Assembly: GCA_018711385.1 (NCBI GenBank)
Contig: DVIK01000080.1
Coordinates: 1-48,839 of the forward strand
Direction: 5' to 3'
From: Candidatus Coproplasma avistercoris
GTDB taxonomy: Bacteria; Bacillota; Clostridia; Christensenellales; Borkfalkiaceae
DNA: 48,839 nt
The first letter of the stretch is position 1, and each line of letters starts with the position of its first letter. Of this stretch, positions 25,080 to 35,244 are shown one piece after another. The translations under genes were made by a program, and so were the position numbers. Under the pieces are notes generated by a model that saw only the letters and a program-made list of their open reading frames with translations, was not told the DNA's origin and did no database searches.

Positions 25080-28000
25080 GTGGGCGTATCCGGCATCGCC
25101 ACGGTAACTTCATACAAGGCGATGATCAACACCGTGCTGGGCGGCGAGACTGCGCAGGCAGGCTCTGCCGAGGCATACGCATTTACTTCCGATTACGACA
25201 GTACCACCGAAATGCTTACTGCGCGCAAGGCCGTTGCCGAACAGCTCTCGGAAGAGGGCAGCGTTCTGCTCAAGAACGAAAATGGCGCGTTGCCCCTTTG
25301 GAAGGACGGCGATTCATCGGAGGTAAAAAAGGTAACCGTTCTCGGTTCGCGCGCATACACATACGACAGTAACGGCGGCGTGCGCGATGCCGTGCAGGGT
25401 TCCAGCGGCGGTCTTTCCTTTTACGGAGGCATAACGGGCAGCCGTGTCTATGCCGACACCGTAATGGTGGAAGAGGGTACCATTGATACGCCCATAACTC
25501 TGGAGACGGCGTTTGCCGCGCAGAATATCGAAATAAACCCGGGAATGGTAAACTTCTATTCCGGCAAAAACTTTCCTTCGCCTCCAAACGGAAGCGAGGC
25601 CAGCGGCGAGGCGGGCGTAGGCAACGAAAAGTTTGCCGTAAACGAACCTGCGGTGGCTTACGGCGATATCCCGAACGCCGCAGAATACAGCGACGCCTGT
25701 TTCGTGGTGATAGGCAGGGCGAGCGGCGAGGGCCGCGACTATCGCCCCGGTACGCGCGGAATAACGGGCACCGACGGCGCGAAGAGCGCGTTGCACCTGA
25801 GCGACAGCGAACGCGGACTGATAGAAACGGCAAAGCAGGTCTCCGATAATGTGATAGTGCTTGTAAACAGCGCCGTTGCAATGGAGCTGAAGGAGGTGCA
25901 GGAGGACGACGGCGTAGACGGCATACTGTGGATAGGCCTTCCCGGCGCCTATGGCATGAACGGCGTGGCGCGCCTTGTAAGCGGCGAGGCCTCACCCTCG
26001 GGCCACCTGCCCGATATCTATGCCTCCGACGCCTCTGCTTCTCCTGCTGCACAAAATTTCGGTACCGGCGCGCCCGACGGCACGGGCAGCTTTACGTGGA
26101 GCAACGCCGGCTCTTTTACTCATGCCTACGACAACCACTACGTTGTAATGGCGGAGGGCATATATACGGGCTATTACTATTATGAAACGAGGTATGCCGA
26201 CAGCGTGCTCGGCAATGGCGGCGCAGACGGCGCTACGGGCGCGGGCAGGTATTCCTCTGGCGGCTGGAACTACGCCGACGAGGTAGTTTATCCCTTCGGC
26301 TACGGCCTCTCTTACAGCACGTTTACGCAGCGCCTGCTGCCCGAAACGTTTGTTGCCGACTACGAAAACAAGACCGTATCGGTGGACGTGGAGGTGCAGA
26401 ACACGGGCAACGTCGCAGCAAAGTGCGCGGTGCAGCTGTATGCACAGTCGCCCTATACTCAGTACGATAAAGAACACGGTGTGGAAAAGAGCGCCGTGCA
26501 GCTGGTCGCCATAGGCAAGACGGACGTGCTCGAACCGGGCAGCGAACCTGTGACGCTCACGCTCACCGTAGATATGAAGTACCTTGCCTCTTACGACGAA
26601 AGTTACAGTCACGACAACGTCACCGGCGGCTGGATAATAGAGAATGCCGAATACGGCCTTTCGATAGGCAACGGTGCACACGACGCGCTCAACAACATAC
26701 TCAAGGCACAGGGCGCCGACAGCGGCGACCTGTATGAGATAGACGGCACCATAGCGGCGGAAGGCTATGTCGGTTGGACGCCTTCCTACGAAGGAATAAC
26801 ATTTGACGGAAATGGTGTGAACGGCACGTTCTTCTCGACTACCGAAAGCGGTGGGCTGGTGCAGAATCAGCTGCAGGACGCCGATTACAACTACTATAAC
26901 GAAGGTACGGTCACCTACCTTTCGCGCAGCGACTGGCAGGGCACTTTCCCCAAAAGTTACGGCTCGCTATCCATAGCGGGCGATATGGCGGACAGGCTGG
27001 ACAACAGGGTATATACCTACCGGACGGGCAGCTCCGATATAGAGTTCGGCGTAGACCATACGCTTGAATACGACGAAGACGGCAACCAGCTCGAAAACAT
27101 GTCCGTCGCGGAAATGAAGCTCGCTTCGTTCGACGACGAGCGGTGGGACTACCTTCTGACGCAGATAACGGTGGACGAGGCTTGGTACTTCGCGCCGGAC
27201 GGCGGTTCGCGCTGCCGCGCGCTGTCGTCGGTGAGCGCGCCCGAGGTATGGCAGATAGACGGCCCCAACGGCAGCATCAACCGCACGCTCGGCCAGCGCG
27301 CCCCTTCCGAAGGCACGATGGCAATACCGAGGAGCGACCCCAACTACGGCTACTATACCAGTGATATGTGCTGCCAGCCCGTTACCGCCGCTACGTTCAA
27401 TCTTGAACTTATACGCGAACAGGGCAAGATATACGGCGAGGATACGCTGTGGAACCGCAGCCCCATAATGTGGGCGCCCGGCCTTAACCTTCACCGCACG
27501 CCGTTCAATTCGCGCAATCACGAATATTACAGCGAAGATCCCATGCTTACAAACCTGTGCGGCACGGCGTTCGTGGGCGGCGGGCTGGAAAAGGGAGCCA
27601 TACTTGCGGCAAAGCACTTCGCCTTCAACACACAGGAGACCTACCGCGAGGGCCTTTCGCAGTTCTTCAACGAACAGTCCGGCAGAGAGACGGAGCTGCG
27701 TGCCTTCCAGGGCATAATCGAGGATATCGACTATGTGAACTCGCTCGGCCACACGGTGAACGCGCTCGGACTGATGTCCTCGTTCTCGCGCGTGGGCGTC
27801 ACCGACGGCAACGCGCATACCGGCATGATGAAGGATATCCTGCGCGGCGAGTGGGGCTTCAAGGGGCTTATATCCACCGACTATGTTTCGGGAGATTACT
27901 ACTTCAATCCCACCGACTGCGTGATAAACAACGTCACGTTCATGGCTTACGGCTCTTACAATTCGGCGAACAACTGGACGGAATATAACGCCGCGTCAGT

Positions 28001-28274
28001 TTCGCGCGATCCGAACATGATGCAGGCGCTCTACGACAATATGCACTACTATATGTATTCCATAGCCAATTCAAGCGCGCTCAACGGTTACGATGCGGAC
28101 ACCCCCGTGACCGCCGACGTGAAGGAATGGTGGCAGACTATGTTAGAAGCGTTCACCGGCGTGTTCGCAGTGCTCGGCATAGGCGGCGCGGCTGCGGCAT
28201 GCGTATTGTATGTGCTGGGTGAACGCAAAAAGAGCAATGCGGCTGCAGAGGAGGCGGAAAATGAAACGGCTTAA
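25080..28274 (+). CDS. Circularly permuted GH3 beta-glycosidase; N-terminus unclear, possibly truncated
   Basis: A glycoside hydrolase family 3 protein of about 1064 residues in permuted order. First is the GH3 C-terminal alpha/beta domain (EEGSVLLKNENGALPL; PSGHLPDIYA), then a fibronectin-III-like domain (YPFGYGLSYSTFTQ; VDVEVQNTGNVAAKCAVQLY), and last the catalytic barrel (WAPGLNLHRTPFNSRNHEYY, AAKHFAFNTQET). The nucleophile is the Asp of GFKGLISTDYVS, encoded at 27879-27881. A C-terminal helix (TGVFAVLGIGGAAAACVLYVL) anchors it. The start is not clear: the frame is open back to 24933, across the previous gene's terminator. GTG 25080, GTG 25053 and ATG 25122 all lack a good ribosome site, and the N-terminal membrane segment is only partial (FLTVGVSGIATVTSYKAM). 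Confidence 0.88.
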   Translation: MGVSGIATVTSYKAMINTVLGGETAQAGSAEAYAFTSDYDSTTEMLTARKAVAEQLSEEGSVLLKNENGALPLWKDGDSSEVKKVTVLGSRAYTYDSNGGVRDAVQGSSGGLSFYGGITGSRVYADTVMVEEGTIDTPITLETAFAAQNIEINPGMVNFYSGKNFPSPPNGSEASGEAGVGNEKFAVNEPAVAYGDIPNAAEYSDACFVVIGRASGEGRDYRPGTRGITGTDGAKSALHLSDSERGLIETAKQVSDNVIVLVNSAVAMELKEVQEDDGVDGILWIGLPGAYGMNGVARLVSGEASPSGHLPDIYASDASASPAAQNFGTGAPDGTGSFTWSNAGSFTHAYDNHYVVMAEGIYTGYYYYETRYADSVLGNGGADGATGAGRYSSGGWNYADEVVYPFGYGLSYSTFTQRLLPETFVADYENKTVSVDVEVQNTGNVAAKCAVQLYAQSPYTQYDKEHGVEKSAVQLVAIGKTDVLEPGSEPVTLTLTVDMKYLASYDESYSHDNVTGGWIIENAEYGLSIGNGAHDALNNILKAQGADSGDLYEIDGTIAAEGYVGWTPSYEGITFDGNGVNGTFFSTTESGGLVQNQLQDADYNYYNEGTVTYLSRSDWQGTFPKSYGSLSIAGDMADRLDNRVYTYRTGSSDIEFGVDHTLEYDEDGNQLENMSVAEMKLASFDDERWDYLLTQITVDEAWYFAPDGGSRCRALSSVSAPEVWQIDGPNGSINRTLGQRAPSEGTMAIPRSDPNYGYYTSDMCCQPVTAATFNLELIREQGKIYGEDTLWNRSPIMWAPGLNLHRTPFNSRNHEYYSEDPMLTNLCGTAFVGGGLEKGAILAAKHFAFNTQETYREGLSQFFNEQSGRETELRAFQGIIEDIDYVNSLGHTVNALGLMSSFSRVGVTDGNAHTGMMKDILRGEWGFKGLISTDYVSGDYYFNPTDCVINNVTFMAYGSYNSANNWTEYNAASVSRDPNMMQALYDNMHYYMYSIANSSALNGYDADTPVTADVKEWWQTMLEAFTGVFAVLGIGGAAAACVLYVLGERKKSNAAAEEAENETA

Positions 28275-28725
28275 AATAAAAAAGCCCGGCATCGGCTTTT
28301 ATCTGCTTGCGGCGTCAATGCTGTTTACGGTTATAGGTTTCTGCTACTTCTTTTCCTCCTACGATGTGTTCGGCTTTGTATACAGCCGCACGGTCATAGC
28401 GCTCACGGTGCTTGCGCTGTGGTCTATGATAGTGTTGCTCGCCGGCGCGCTCTATAACGGCGAAAGGCCGCTGTGGCTGGCGGCGTTCTACCTGATAATA
28501 GTGTTCGGACTGGCCGTTTCGGCGGTGGAATTCATAAAGCCGGGCCTCGGTAATATAGCTACATATTTCACTGTAAACATGGGCGATATGGAGACCTACG
28601 CCGTGGCGGTGCCGCAGACGATAACCGGTGTGGCGATGTACGCCGTGGCTGCGGTGCTTGCCATAGCGGCGTCCTTCTTCCGCATTACTCTCCGTTCCGC
28701 AGAGGAGAAGGGGGACAGAGCATGA
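28261..28725 (+). CDS. Four-helix membrane protein of the surface operon
   Basis: A 154-residue integral membrane protein with a basic start (MKRLKIKKPG) and four predicted helices, including GFYLLAASMLFTVIGFCYFF and LWLAAFYLIIVFGLAVSAV. GAGGAGG precedes ATG 28261, which overlaps the GH3 gene by 14 nt. Its last bases overlap the next ATG (ATGA). No family is recognised; the tight coupling suggests it serves assembly or anchoring of the neighbours. Confidence 0.82.
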   Translation: MKRLKIKKPGIGFYLLAASMLFTVIGFCYFFSSYDVFGFVYSRTVIALTVLALWSMIVLLAGALYNGERPLWLAAFYLIIVFGLAVSAVEFIKPGLGNIATYFTVNMGDMETYAVAVPQTITGVAMYAVAAVLAIAASFFRITLRSAEEKGDRA

Positions 28726-29768
28726 AAGTTTTGCAGGCAGTAAAAGATTTTGTTTCACACAACAGGCGCAATGTAATAATCTATGGCGCAGTAATAATCG
28801 TTACCATCGTGCTTGCCGTTCCCCTGCTTGTATGGGCGGGCGGAAGCACCCCGGTTGGCGAACTCATATATGCCCCCGCAACGGTGAAGCTGCGCGAGGG
28901 TATGCGTACCGAGTACCTTGTGAACGAGACTATTTCTCCCGAGGACTACTCCTTAGAGCTGGAAGACGGAACGGTCATAGACGGCGCGGACTGCACGGTG
29001 GAGGCGGACATGACCTCCGCGGGATTAAAGAACGTGCAGGTCAGCTGGCAGGAAGGCGACACCGTGCACAGCGGTACATTCCCCGTAAAGGTGTTCGGCG
29101 TGCGCCACATAAGCATAGAAGAATATCCCTCGCAGTACTGGATAGACGCGAACGGCAGCCCCGTATTTACGGGCAGCGACCAGCTTGTGGTATGGGCGGA
29201 GCTCACGGGCGAACCCACCGAATTTGCATTGCCCGCCGAACACCCCGACTGGACGACCACAGTGGTGCTCGAACCGGAGATGTACTCCGTCTCCTGCACC
29301 GCCACGACCGAGGGCAGTGCATTTGAGGTAAAGTGCGGCAACGTCAGCACCGGCTTCGCGCTGATAGATAACGGTCAGGGCGGTACAATGTCGCTGCCCA
29401 TGCAGAGCATGTCGCATTACGTTTCTTTCGATAACGTTTCCGGCGGTGCGGAAACGCTTACTCTGTACATAGAGCAGGCGGAGCGCAACACCGAGGACGG
29501 CGATGCCGAAGGATCGCGTGCGCGCGGCACATATGTATATACCGCGGCAGACGGCACGGTCACCACTTACAGGTTTGAATACTATCTGCAGGGCTGGTCG
29601 AGCAATTTCCTCTCGGCGGCGCTTAATAACTGGGCCGTACAGGACGGTGTGGACGACGCCAACTGGGGCGGCGACATGCGTGTGACGGTGACTGTGAATT
29701 ACGTAAGCACCGTATTCCGCGGCGCGCGTGCAGACTGGCATTTTGCCGTGCTCGACAACAGGGCATAA
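28722..29768 (+). CDS. Membrane-anchored Ig-like surface protein with the shared LTLYI module
   Basis: A 348-residue protein with one N-terminal membrane helix (VIIYGAVIIVTIVLAVPLLVW, about residues 18-38) and an extracellular beta-rich remainder. An Ig-like domain covers about 48-130. The last 118 residues (from about 231) contain ETLTLYIEQAERN, RGTYVYTAADG and YYLQGWSSNF. This matches in order a module in the proteins at 32447 and 36298. It overlaps the upstream gene by 4 nt. No catalytic motif is visible; a structural or ligand-binding role is likely. Confidence 0.82.
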   Translation: MKVLQAVKDFVSHNRRNVIIYGAVIIVTIVLAVPLLVWAGGSTPVGELIYAPATVKLREGMRTEYLVNETISPEDYSLELEDGTVIDGADCTVEADMTSAGLKNVQVSWQEGDTVHSGTFPVKVFGVRHISIEEYPSQYWIDANGSPVFTGSDQLVVWAELTGEPTEFALPAEHPDWTTTVVLEPEMYSVSCTATTEGSAFEVKCGNVSTGFALIDNGQGGTMSLPMQSMSHYVSFDNVSGGAETLTLYIEQAERNTEDGDAEGSRARGTYVYTAADGTVTTYRFEYYLQGWSSNFLSAALNNWAVQDGVDDANWGGDMRVTVTVNYVSTVFRGARADWHFAVLDNRA

Positions 29769-29780
29769 GGAGGCGGAAAA

Positions 29781-30473
29781 ATGAAAAAGGCGCTTAAAAT
29801 AATTGTTTTTGCCGCCGCGCTGTGCGGTTCGGCAACGCTCTTTGCCGCCTGCGGAGACGGGGAGGAAAAACCTGACCCCTCGTCGTACAGCACACTCACT
29901 GGAAACTTCGATTATTCGGAACAGCTCGCCTGCATCGTCAATCAGCCGGCGGCAGACAGGACAACTCTCACCAGCACTGTATATCCTGCGGCTCAGGATG
30001 GTGCTCTCGTAGATTATGTCATCAATGCACGCTTAAAGCTCGTGCGTGACTATACCTATACATATACATACACCATAGATCTGCGCAACAGCGGATGGGC
30101 GGATGCCGCCGTTACGGTAGAGGCTGAATTTACGGGCACGTATACTTATCTGCCCCGCGCAGAAGCTGGCGAAGGACAGTATGAAGTATCGCTCTCGGCT
30201 CCCGCGGGTGGCACATTTTCGGTGACGGGTGCAAATATGTATTCTTACATGAGCGGCAGCGGACTGAATAAGTGGACACAGCACGAAACTCCCGACCTCG
30301 TGCTCGACATCTCCGCGGGGCTCGACTCACTCGCCGCGCAGGGCTATGACATTTCGGATTATTGTAAGGCGAAGGCGGTCAATGTCGATACTGCCGAAAA
30401 GCAGCTCTCGGGCGACAGTCTGTTCTTTGCGGATATCCTGGATTTCACTGCGCCATACAATACCTATCAGTAA
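29781..30473 (+). CDS. Hypothetical lipoprotein
   Basis: A 230-residue lipoprotein with lipobox LFAAC (Cys24) and an acidic linker (GDGEEKPD). The mature part is beta-rich with Tyr/Thr repeats (YTYTYTYTIDLRN) and no recognised domain. AAGGAGGCGG lies 6 nt before ATG. It follows the Ig-like protein by 12 nt and precedes another lipoprotein by 1 nt, so it is inside the operon. Probably a structural surface component. Confidence 0.8.
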   Translation: MKKALKIIVFAAALCGSATLFAACGDGEEKPDPSSYSTLTGNFDYSEQLACIVNQPAADRTTLTSTVYPAAQDGALVDYVINARLKLVRDYTYTYTYTIDLRNSGWADAAVTVEAEFTGTYTYLPRAEAGEGQYEVSLSAPAGGTFSVTGANMYSYMSGSGLNKWTQHETPDLVLDISAGLDSLAAQGYDISDYCKAKAVNVDTAEKQLSGDSLFFADILDFTAPYNTYQ

Positions 30474-30474
30474 A

Positions 30475-32427
30475 ATGAAAAAGATAATTCTGCTCACACT
30501 TGCCCTCATAAGTACGTTCTGTCTTGCCCTTGCGTTCGGCTGCAGGCCGGACGGGGGCGGACAGGGCGGAACTGAAGGCGCAAACATAATTTGGAGCGGA
30601 ACGGAGGGCGCGACCTCCTACGATATCTATCGGGCGCCCTCCCGCTTCGGGAACTATGCCCTCATCGCGGAAGACGTGCGCGGCACGGGGTATAAGTACG
30701 ATGATTATAAATTCACCGACTATTACAGGATAGTCGCCCGCAGGGGCGACGCCGTGCTCGGCGGCGAACTCGTAGGCGGCGAACTTGAACTGTTCGGCGA
30801 AAACGTGTATATCTTTTCCCCTTCGGACGACCCCGGGGACGTCGCCCGCGTTATAGAGAACGCATACGGGGAGCAGGAGGAGGCGCATTTCACCTCCGCG
30901 CGCTACGCCTTTTACTTCAAGCCGGGCGAATATTCCGATGAAATAACTCTCTCTGCGGGCTTTTACACCACATTTTCCGGCCTGGGCAGGTCGGCGGAGG
31001 AGGTAAGCCTGCGCACGCTGCGGTGCACCGACACATGGAACACCAACGCGCTGATAAATTTCTGGCGCGGCGCAGAAAATCTCAGCTTTCGCAGCGACAT
31101 ACTGTGGGCCGTTTCGCAGGGTTGCTACCTGCGCGGCATAGATGTTTCGGGCGGCGCCAATCTCTGGCACACGGGCGCGTCCAGCGGCGGATTCATGGCA
31201 AATTCAAGTTTTACCGGCTCCGTAAACTCGGGCTCGCAGCAGCAGTGGCTCTCGCGCAACAGCAGCTGGGGCGGCTGGCAGGGCAGCCTGTGGAATATGG
31301 TGTTCGCGGGCAACGCGGAGGGCTGCTCGCCCTCGGACGGCTGGGAGGACGGCGCATGGAACACCGTCGTCGATGCCGTGCCCGCCATACGCGAAAAGCC
31401 CTATCTCATATTCGAGGACGGCGCGTACAGCGTGTTTGTCCCCTCTTTAAGGACGGACAGCTCGGGGCTGTACCTGCCCGAAGAGGACGGGGAAGCGCGG
31501 GTGATACCCCTTTCGGACTTCTATGTGGCAAGGGAGGGCGACAGCGCGAAAACGCTGAATGCCGCGCTCAAAGATGGCATGCATCTGCTGCTTACCCCGG
31601 GCATATACACTCTCGAAGAGCCTCTCTCCGTCGCAAACGACGGCACGGTGGTGCTCGGCGCCGGGCTTGCCACGCTCGTGCCCGCAAACGGACAGGGCTG
31701 CATGATGACCTCGGGTGAAGACGTCACCGTCGCGGGGCTGCTGTTCGACGCGGCCGACAGCGACTTTCTGCTGAAAGTGCAGGGCGGCAGCGGCGCGCAG
31801 CGCATACTGCTTGCCGACTGCTTCTTCCGCGCGGGCGGGGCTAGCGACGCCTCGACGCGCGTCGGCACCTGCCTTGTGATAGAGGCGGACGGCGTGGTGG
31901 CGGACAACATCTGGACGTGGCGCGCCGACCACGGCCATCGCTGGCGCGAACAGGCAAACTCGCTTGCGGGCGTCGGCTGGGAGGTGAACAGGGCGGATAC
32001 GGGCGTAGCGGTATACGGCGACGACGTGACTTTCTACGGGCTGTTCTCCGAACACTTCCGCAAAAACAACGTATATTGGGCGGGCAACGGCGGCAAGGTC
32101 ATTTTCTTCCAGAGCGAGATAGCCTACGACATACCCGCGGGCGGCGACGGCGGCAGCGCGGCGCAGATCTCGTTTTTCGTGGACGGAAACGTGACCTCGT
32201 TCAGAGGCACGGCGATGGGCGTATATACCCATTTCTGGAACGGCGGCGTGGTGCTCGATTGCGGCATATCCGTGCCCGATTCGGCGGGCGTAACGCTTGA
32301 AAACGTGGTGGCGATAGCCCTTTCCGCGAACAACGATTCTCATCTTACAAACGCAGTAAACAACGTCGGCGGCGTTGTGGGCGCGGGCAGCACTCAGGTG
32401 CGCGTGCCTGCATATCCCGCGGCGTAA
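30475..32427 (+). CDS. Secreted right-handed beta-helix lipoprotein (actinobacterial 'F5/8-associated' family)
   Basis: A 650-residue lipoprotein; signal peptide ends at lipobox AFGC (Cys23). The start at 30475 is chosen because it gives a complete signal peptide, although only one base separates it from the previous stop. The mature protein is a parallel beta-helix resembling secreted Streptomyces proteins often annotated as coagulation-factor-5/8-associated or, wrongly, adenylyl cyclase. Shared segments include AVSQGCYLRGIDVSGGANLW, REKPYLIFEDGAYSVFVPSL, WTWRADHGHRW and VYWAGNGGKVIFFQSE. Such helices usually bind or cleave polysaccharide; activity is not proven. Beside a GH3 enzyme, a glycan-directed role is reasonable. 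Confidence 0.83.
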   Translation: MKKIILLTLALISTFCLALAFGCRPDGGGQGGTEGANIIWSGTEGATSYDIYRAPSRFGNYALIAEDVRGTGYKYDDYKFTDYYRIVARRGDAVLGGELVGGELELFGENVYIFSPSDDPGDVARVIENAYGEQEEAHFTSARYAFYFKPGEYSDEITLSAGFYTTFSGLGRSAEEVSLRTLRCTDTWNTNALINFWRGAENLSFRSDILWAVSQGCYLRGIDVSGGANLWHTGASSGGFMANSSFTGSVNSGSQQQWLSRNSSWGGWQGSLWNMVFAGNAEGCSPSDGWEDGAWNTVVDAVPAIREKPYLIFEDGAYSVFVPSLRTDSSGLYLPEEDGEARVIPLSDFYVAREGDSAKTLNAALKDGMHLLLTPGIYTLEEPLSVANDGTVVLGAGLATLVPANGQGCMMTSGEDVTVAGLLFDAADSDFLLKVQGGSGAQRILLADCFFRAGGASDASTRVGTCLVIEADGVVADNIWTWRADHGHRWREQANSLAGVGWEVNRADTGVAVYGDDVTFYGLFSEHFRKNNVYWAGNGGKVIFFQSEIAYDIPAGGDGGSAAQISFFVDGNVTSFRGTAMGVYTHFWNGGVVLDCGISVPDSAGVTLENVVAIALSANNDSHLTNAVNNVGGVVGAGSTQVRVPAYPAA

Positions 32428-32446
32428 AAAAAAGGGGGCAACCTAT

Positions 32447-35092
32447 ATGAAAATTTTCAGAATTTTTGCAGTATCTGCAGCATGTGCAGCGGCGGCGTGC
32501 GTATTTGCATTCGCAGGCTGCGGTGATGGCGGCGGGGACGAGGTAAAGCTCGAATCCCTTTCGCTGGATACTTCCGCCGTAAAGGTGGAGTATGTCCTCG
32601 GCGAGGCGTTCTCGGCGCAGGGGCTTAAAGTAAGCGCGGTATATTCGGACGACACTTCAAAGGAGGTCGCCGATTATACTATAACCCCTCCCGATATGTC
32701 CTCCATCGGCGAAAAGCAGGTGGAGGTAAGCTACACCGAATCGGAAACGACCGTTACGGCGAATTACAAAATAACGATCAGCGAAAGCGTCCTTCCTCCG
32801 GAGGAGCAATCTGCACTCCGCCTCGACCTCACTGAAGTACAGCGCGAATTCCAGCCGGGTGAAGCATTCACTGCGGCAGGGCTCAAAGTATTCTTAAAGG
32901 ACGGCGAGGATGAGACCGGGCTTGCCGAAGGCGAGGGCGGCTATACCGTTACCGCTCCTGAATTCAGCGGTGCGGGCGCCTATACGGTAACTGTAACTTA
33001 CGGCGAAGACAGCGCTCAGTACACTGTTGCCGTAATTCCCGACGTCGACGAGGATATGACGATCGGATTTGTCAGCAGGGACGAAAACGCTTCGCTCACG
33101 CTGTACATAACCGAGCGTATGCCCGATAAGAGCACCAACACCACCGATTCCACGGCAAAGGGCATATACATCTACAAAGACGCGAGCGGCTATCAGTCGT
33201 TCAACTTCGATTTCGCCTATGTTGCTTCGGGTTGGGCGAGTCAGTTCAACACCGTAGGCGTGTATGAAACCCCCTTCAATGATTTCTGGAGCGAGGATAA
33301 CAGCGCGCTGTTTGTAGAGCTGGGCGACGAAACCAAGGGCGTGGAGGCAATGCGCTTCAAGGCGAGCGGCAACGAATGGCACACCAAGGTACTCGGCTGG
33401 ACGGAAGTCGCCTCGATAGATAAAGTTACCATTCCCGAGGACAAGGTGTTCAGCGCCAATCTTCCGTTCGACGGTACGGGCATAATTATAGATTACACTC
33501 TCACCGACGGTCAGAAGGGTCAGATAACCGCGACCGAAGCCAACATAAATGACGGCACGATACAGTTCTTCGACTGCGAAACGCGCGAAAGCATGAGAGC
33601 GGATGACTACGATCTCGTCGTGGGCGAACTGGAAATGCGCGTCATGTACGACAGTAAAGTGTTCGATATAACCATCGAGGTGACCGAAGGTACGGCATAC
33701 CTTGAAATTTCCGGCGGCACGCGCACGTTTACTGAGGGCGACACGCCTTCCGCAGCGGGACTGGTCGTTACCTTAATAGATGAAAACGGCGTTGCAAAAC
33801 AGCTTCCTGAGGGCGAAGGCGGATATACCGTCACGCTGCCCACGGCAGAGCAAATGAAAACGCCGGGCACCTATAAAGTAACTGTAACTTACGGCGAGCT
33901 CTCTGTCTCCTACGATATAACTGTAAATCACAACTTTACTTCTTCACGCGATGAAGACGGTACGTTCCACCGCACCTGCAGTTCCTGCGGGTACAGCGAA
34001 GAGGTGGAAGTTTACGGCGACAGAAAGGTAAGCATAAACGGCACGGATTTCTTCCCCGCAACGGGCTATGATTCGGCAAACGCGGCATACGGCGTAACTT
34101 ATGATGTTTCCAAAGGCGAAATGGACGCCGAGTTCGTCATAACGCTCACTGCCGAAAATACGGGAGCAGGCGGCGTCTATGCGGAAGGGCTGAATATCGC
34201 TACGGCCAATAATAACGTCATAGTCAATTTCGAAGAGGGTGCAGCAAAGATAAACGTAAACGTAACGCCCAACGGAGCCAACACGGTAACGCTTAACATT
34301 GCGCAGAATATGGCCGTGGGCACTGTAAATTTCGGCGACGGTTCGAACGGCGTAAACGCAATCGTCGCGGTAATCAATGTCGGGGCAAATTCCTCGGTCG
34401 ACGCAATAAGCATGGCTATATTCAAAGGAGTGAACCTCTCGCTTGCCGACGGCGCTCATGTGGGCAATTATACCACAGTGGATGACCATCACGAGATAAT
34501 TGAAGTCAGCGGCGAGGCTTCCATTGGTACCATAACTATAAACGGCAGTAACGGCTCCACGACTGTTCAGGGCACCGGCTGCCTTACCGTGGAAAACTTT
34601 GTGGATCAGGGTAAGGGTTCGTTCAACGTGCTTGCCGACATGGTATTCACAAATCCGCTCATGGTGCGCAACTTCAATATCGGCAACGAGGCCGGCACCG
34701 TTACACCTGAAGTATATGTGCATATAAATGCAGAGGCAAACGGCATAGGCGGCGTGAGTGGCGGTTCCATGCAGGTGCGCGTGCTCAGCGGTACGCTTAC
34801 AGTACACAACGACATGAACGCTTATTCGGGCGTCAACTTCGGTGCACCCGGCGACCGCATGTATATCGCCGAGGGTGCAACCGTAAACGTAGTCAACTTC
34901 GGCGCGGCATACGGCGTATGGGGCGGCTCGCAGTACTACCTGCAGGTCGAAGGCACGTTCAACGCCTACGGCTGCGGCGCTCCTCAAAACAATTCCGAAG
35001 CCGCCTCGTCTGACCAGGCAGGCACTTATGTGGGTGAAAACGGCGCATATAACGGTGAACTTGCGCTTGAAGACTGGCAGGGCGCCGAATAA
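32447..35092 (+). CDS. Large multidomain Ig-like surface lipoprotein (paralogue of 36298 protein)
   Basis: An 881-residue lipoprotein (lipobox AFAGC, Cys25). Two bacterial Ig-like domains come first (about 32-115 and 125-205; GEAFSAQGLKVSAVYSDDTS, GEAFTAAGLKVFLKDGED). The LTLYI module follows at about 204-318 (ASLTLYITERMPDKST, GIYIYKDASGYQSFNF). Then come a further Ig-like repeat, a short CSSCG segment near residue 508, and a long C-terminal beta-rich region ending ELALEDWQGAE. The C-terminal half aligns throughout with the protein at 36298. Start 32447 gives the signal peptide; AAGGGGG lies upstream. Probably a structural or binding surface component. Confidence 0.85.
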   Translation: MKIFRIFAVSAACAAAACVFAFAGCGDGGGDEVKLESLSLDTSAVKVEYVLGEAFSAQGLKVSAVYSDDTSKEVADYTITPPDMSSIGEKQVEVSYTESETTVTANYKITISESVLPPEEQSALRLDLTEVQREFQPGEAFTAAGLKVFLKDGEDETGLAEGEGGYTVTAPEFSGAGAYTVTVTYGEDSAQYTVAVIPDVDEDMTIGFVSRDENASLTLYITERMPDKSTNTTDSTAKGIYIYKDASGYQSFNFDFAYVASGWASQFNTVGVYETPFNDFWSEDNSALFVELGDETKGVEAMRFKASGNEWHTKVLGWTEVASIDKVTIPEDKVFSANLPFDGTGIIIDYTLTDGQKGQITATEANINDGTIQFFDCETRESMRADDYDLVVGELEMRVMYDSKVFDITIEVTEGTAYLEISGGTRTFTEGDTPSAAGLVVTLIDENGVAKQLPEGEGGYTVTLPTAEQMKTPGTYKVTVTYGELSVSYDITVNHNFTSSRDEDGTFHRTCSSCGYSEEVEVYGDRKVSINGTDFFPATGYDSANAAYGVTYDVSKGEMDAEFVITLTAENTGAGGVYAEGLNIATANNNVIVNFEEGAAKINVNVTPNGANTVTLNIAQNMAVGTVNFGDGSNGVNAIVAVINVGANSSVDAISMAIFKGVNLSLADGAHVGNYTTVDDHHEIIEVSGEASIGTITINGSNGSTTVQGTGCLTVENFVDQGKGSFNVLADMVFTNPLMVRNFNIGNEAGTVTPEVYVHINAEANGIGGVSGGSMQVRVLSGTLTVHNDMNAYSGVNFGAPGDRMYIAEGATVNVVNFGAAYGVWGGSQYYLQVEGTFNAYGCGAPQNNSEAASSDQAGTYVGENGAYNGELALEDWQGAE

Positions 35093-35244
35093 CTTGATTA
35101 CCCGTTTCAGCTAAATTCCCGCCATACGGCTCAAGCGTTGCCGGAGTGAATTACCGGCGGGCAGTCCGCCTTTATAACGGCATAACTGATCTTGCCCGGA
35201 TCATTCAAATATCAAAAAACTTATTGATTCTGGAGGAAAATTAA

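Noticed and set aside
30475-32427. Adenylyl cyclase function
   Set aside because: Homologues sometimes carry this label, but the sequence is a secreted beta-helix with no cyclase catalytic motif.
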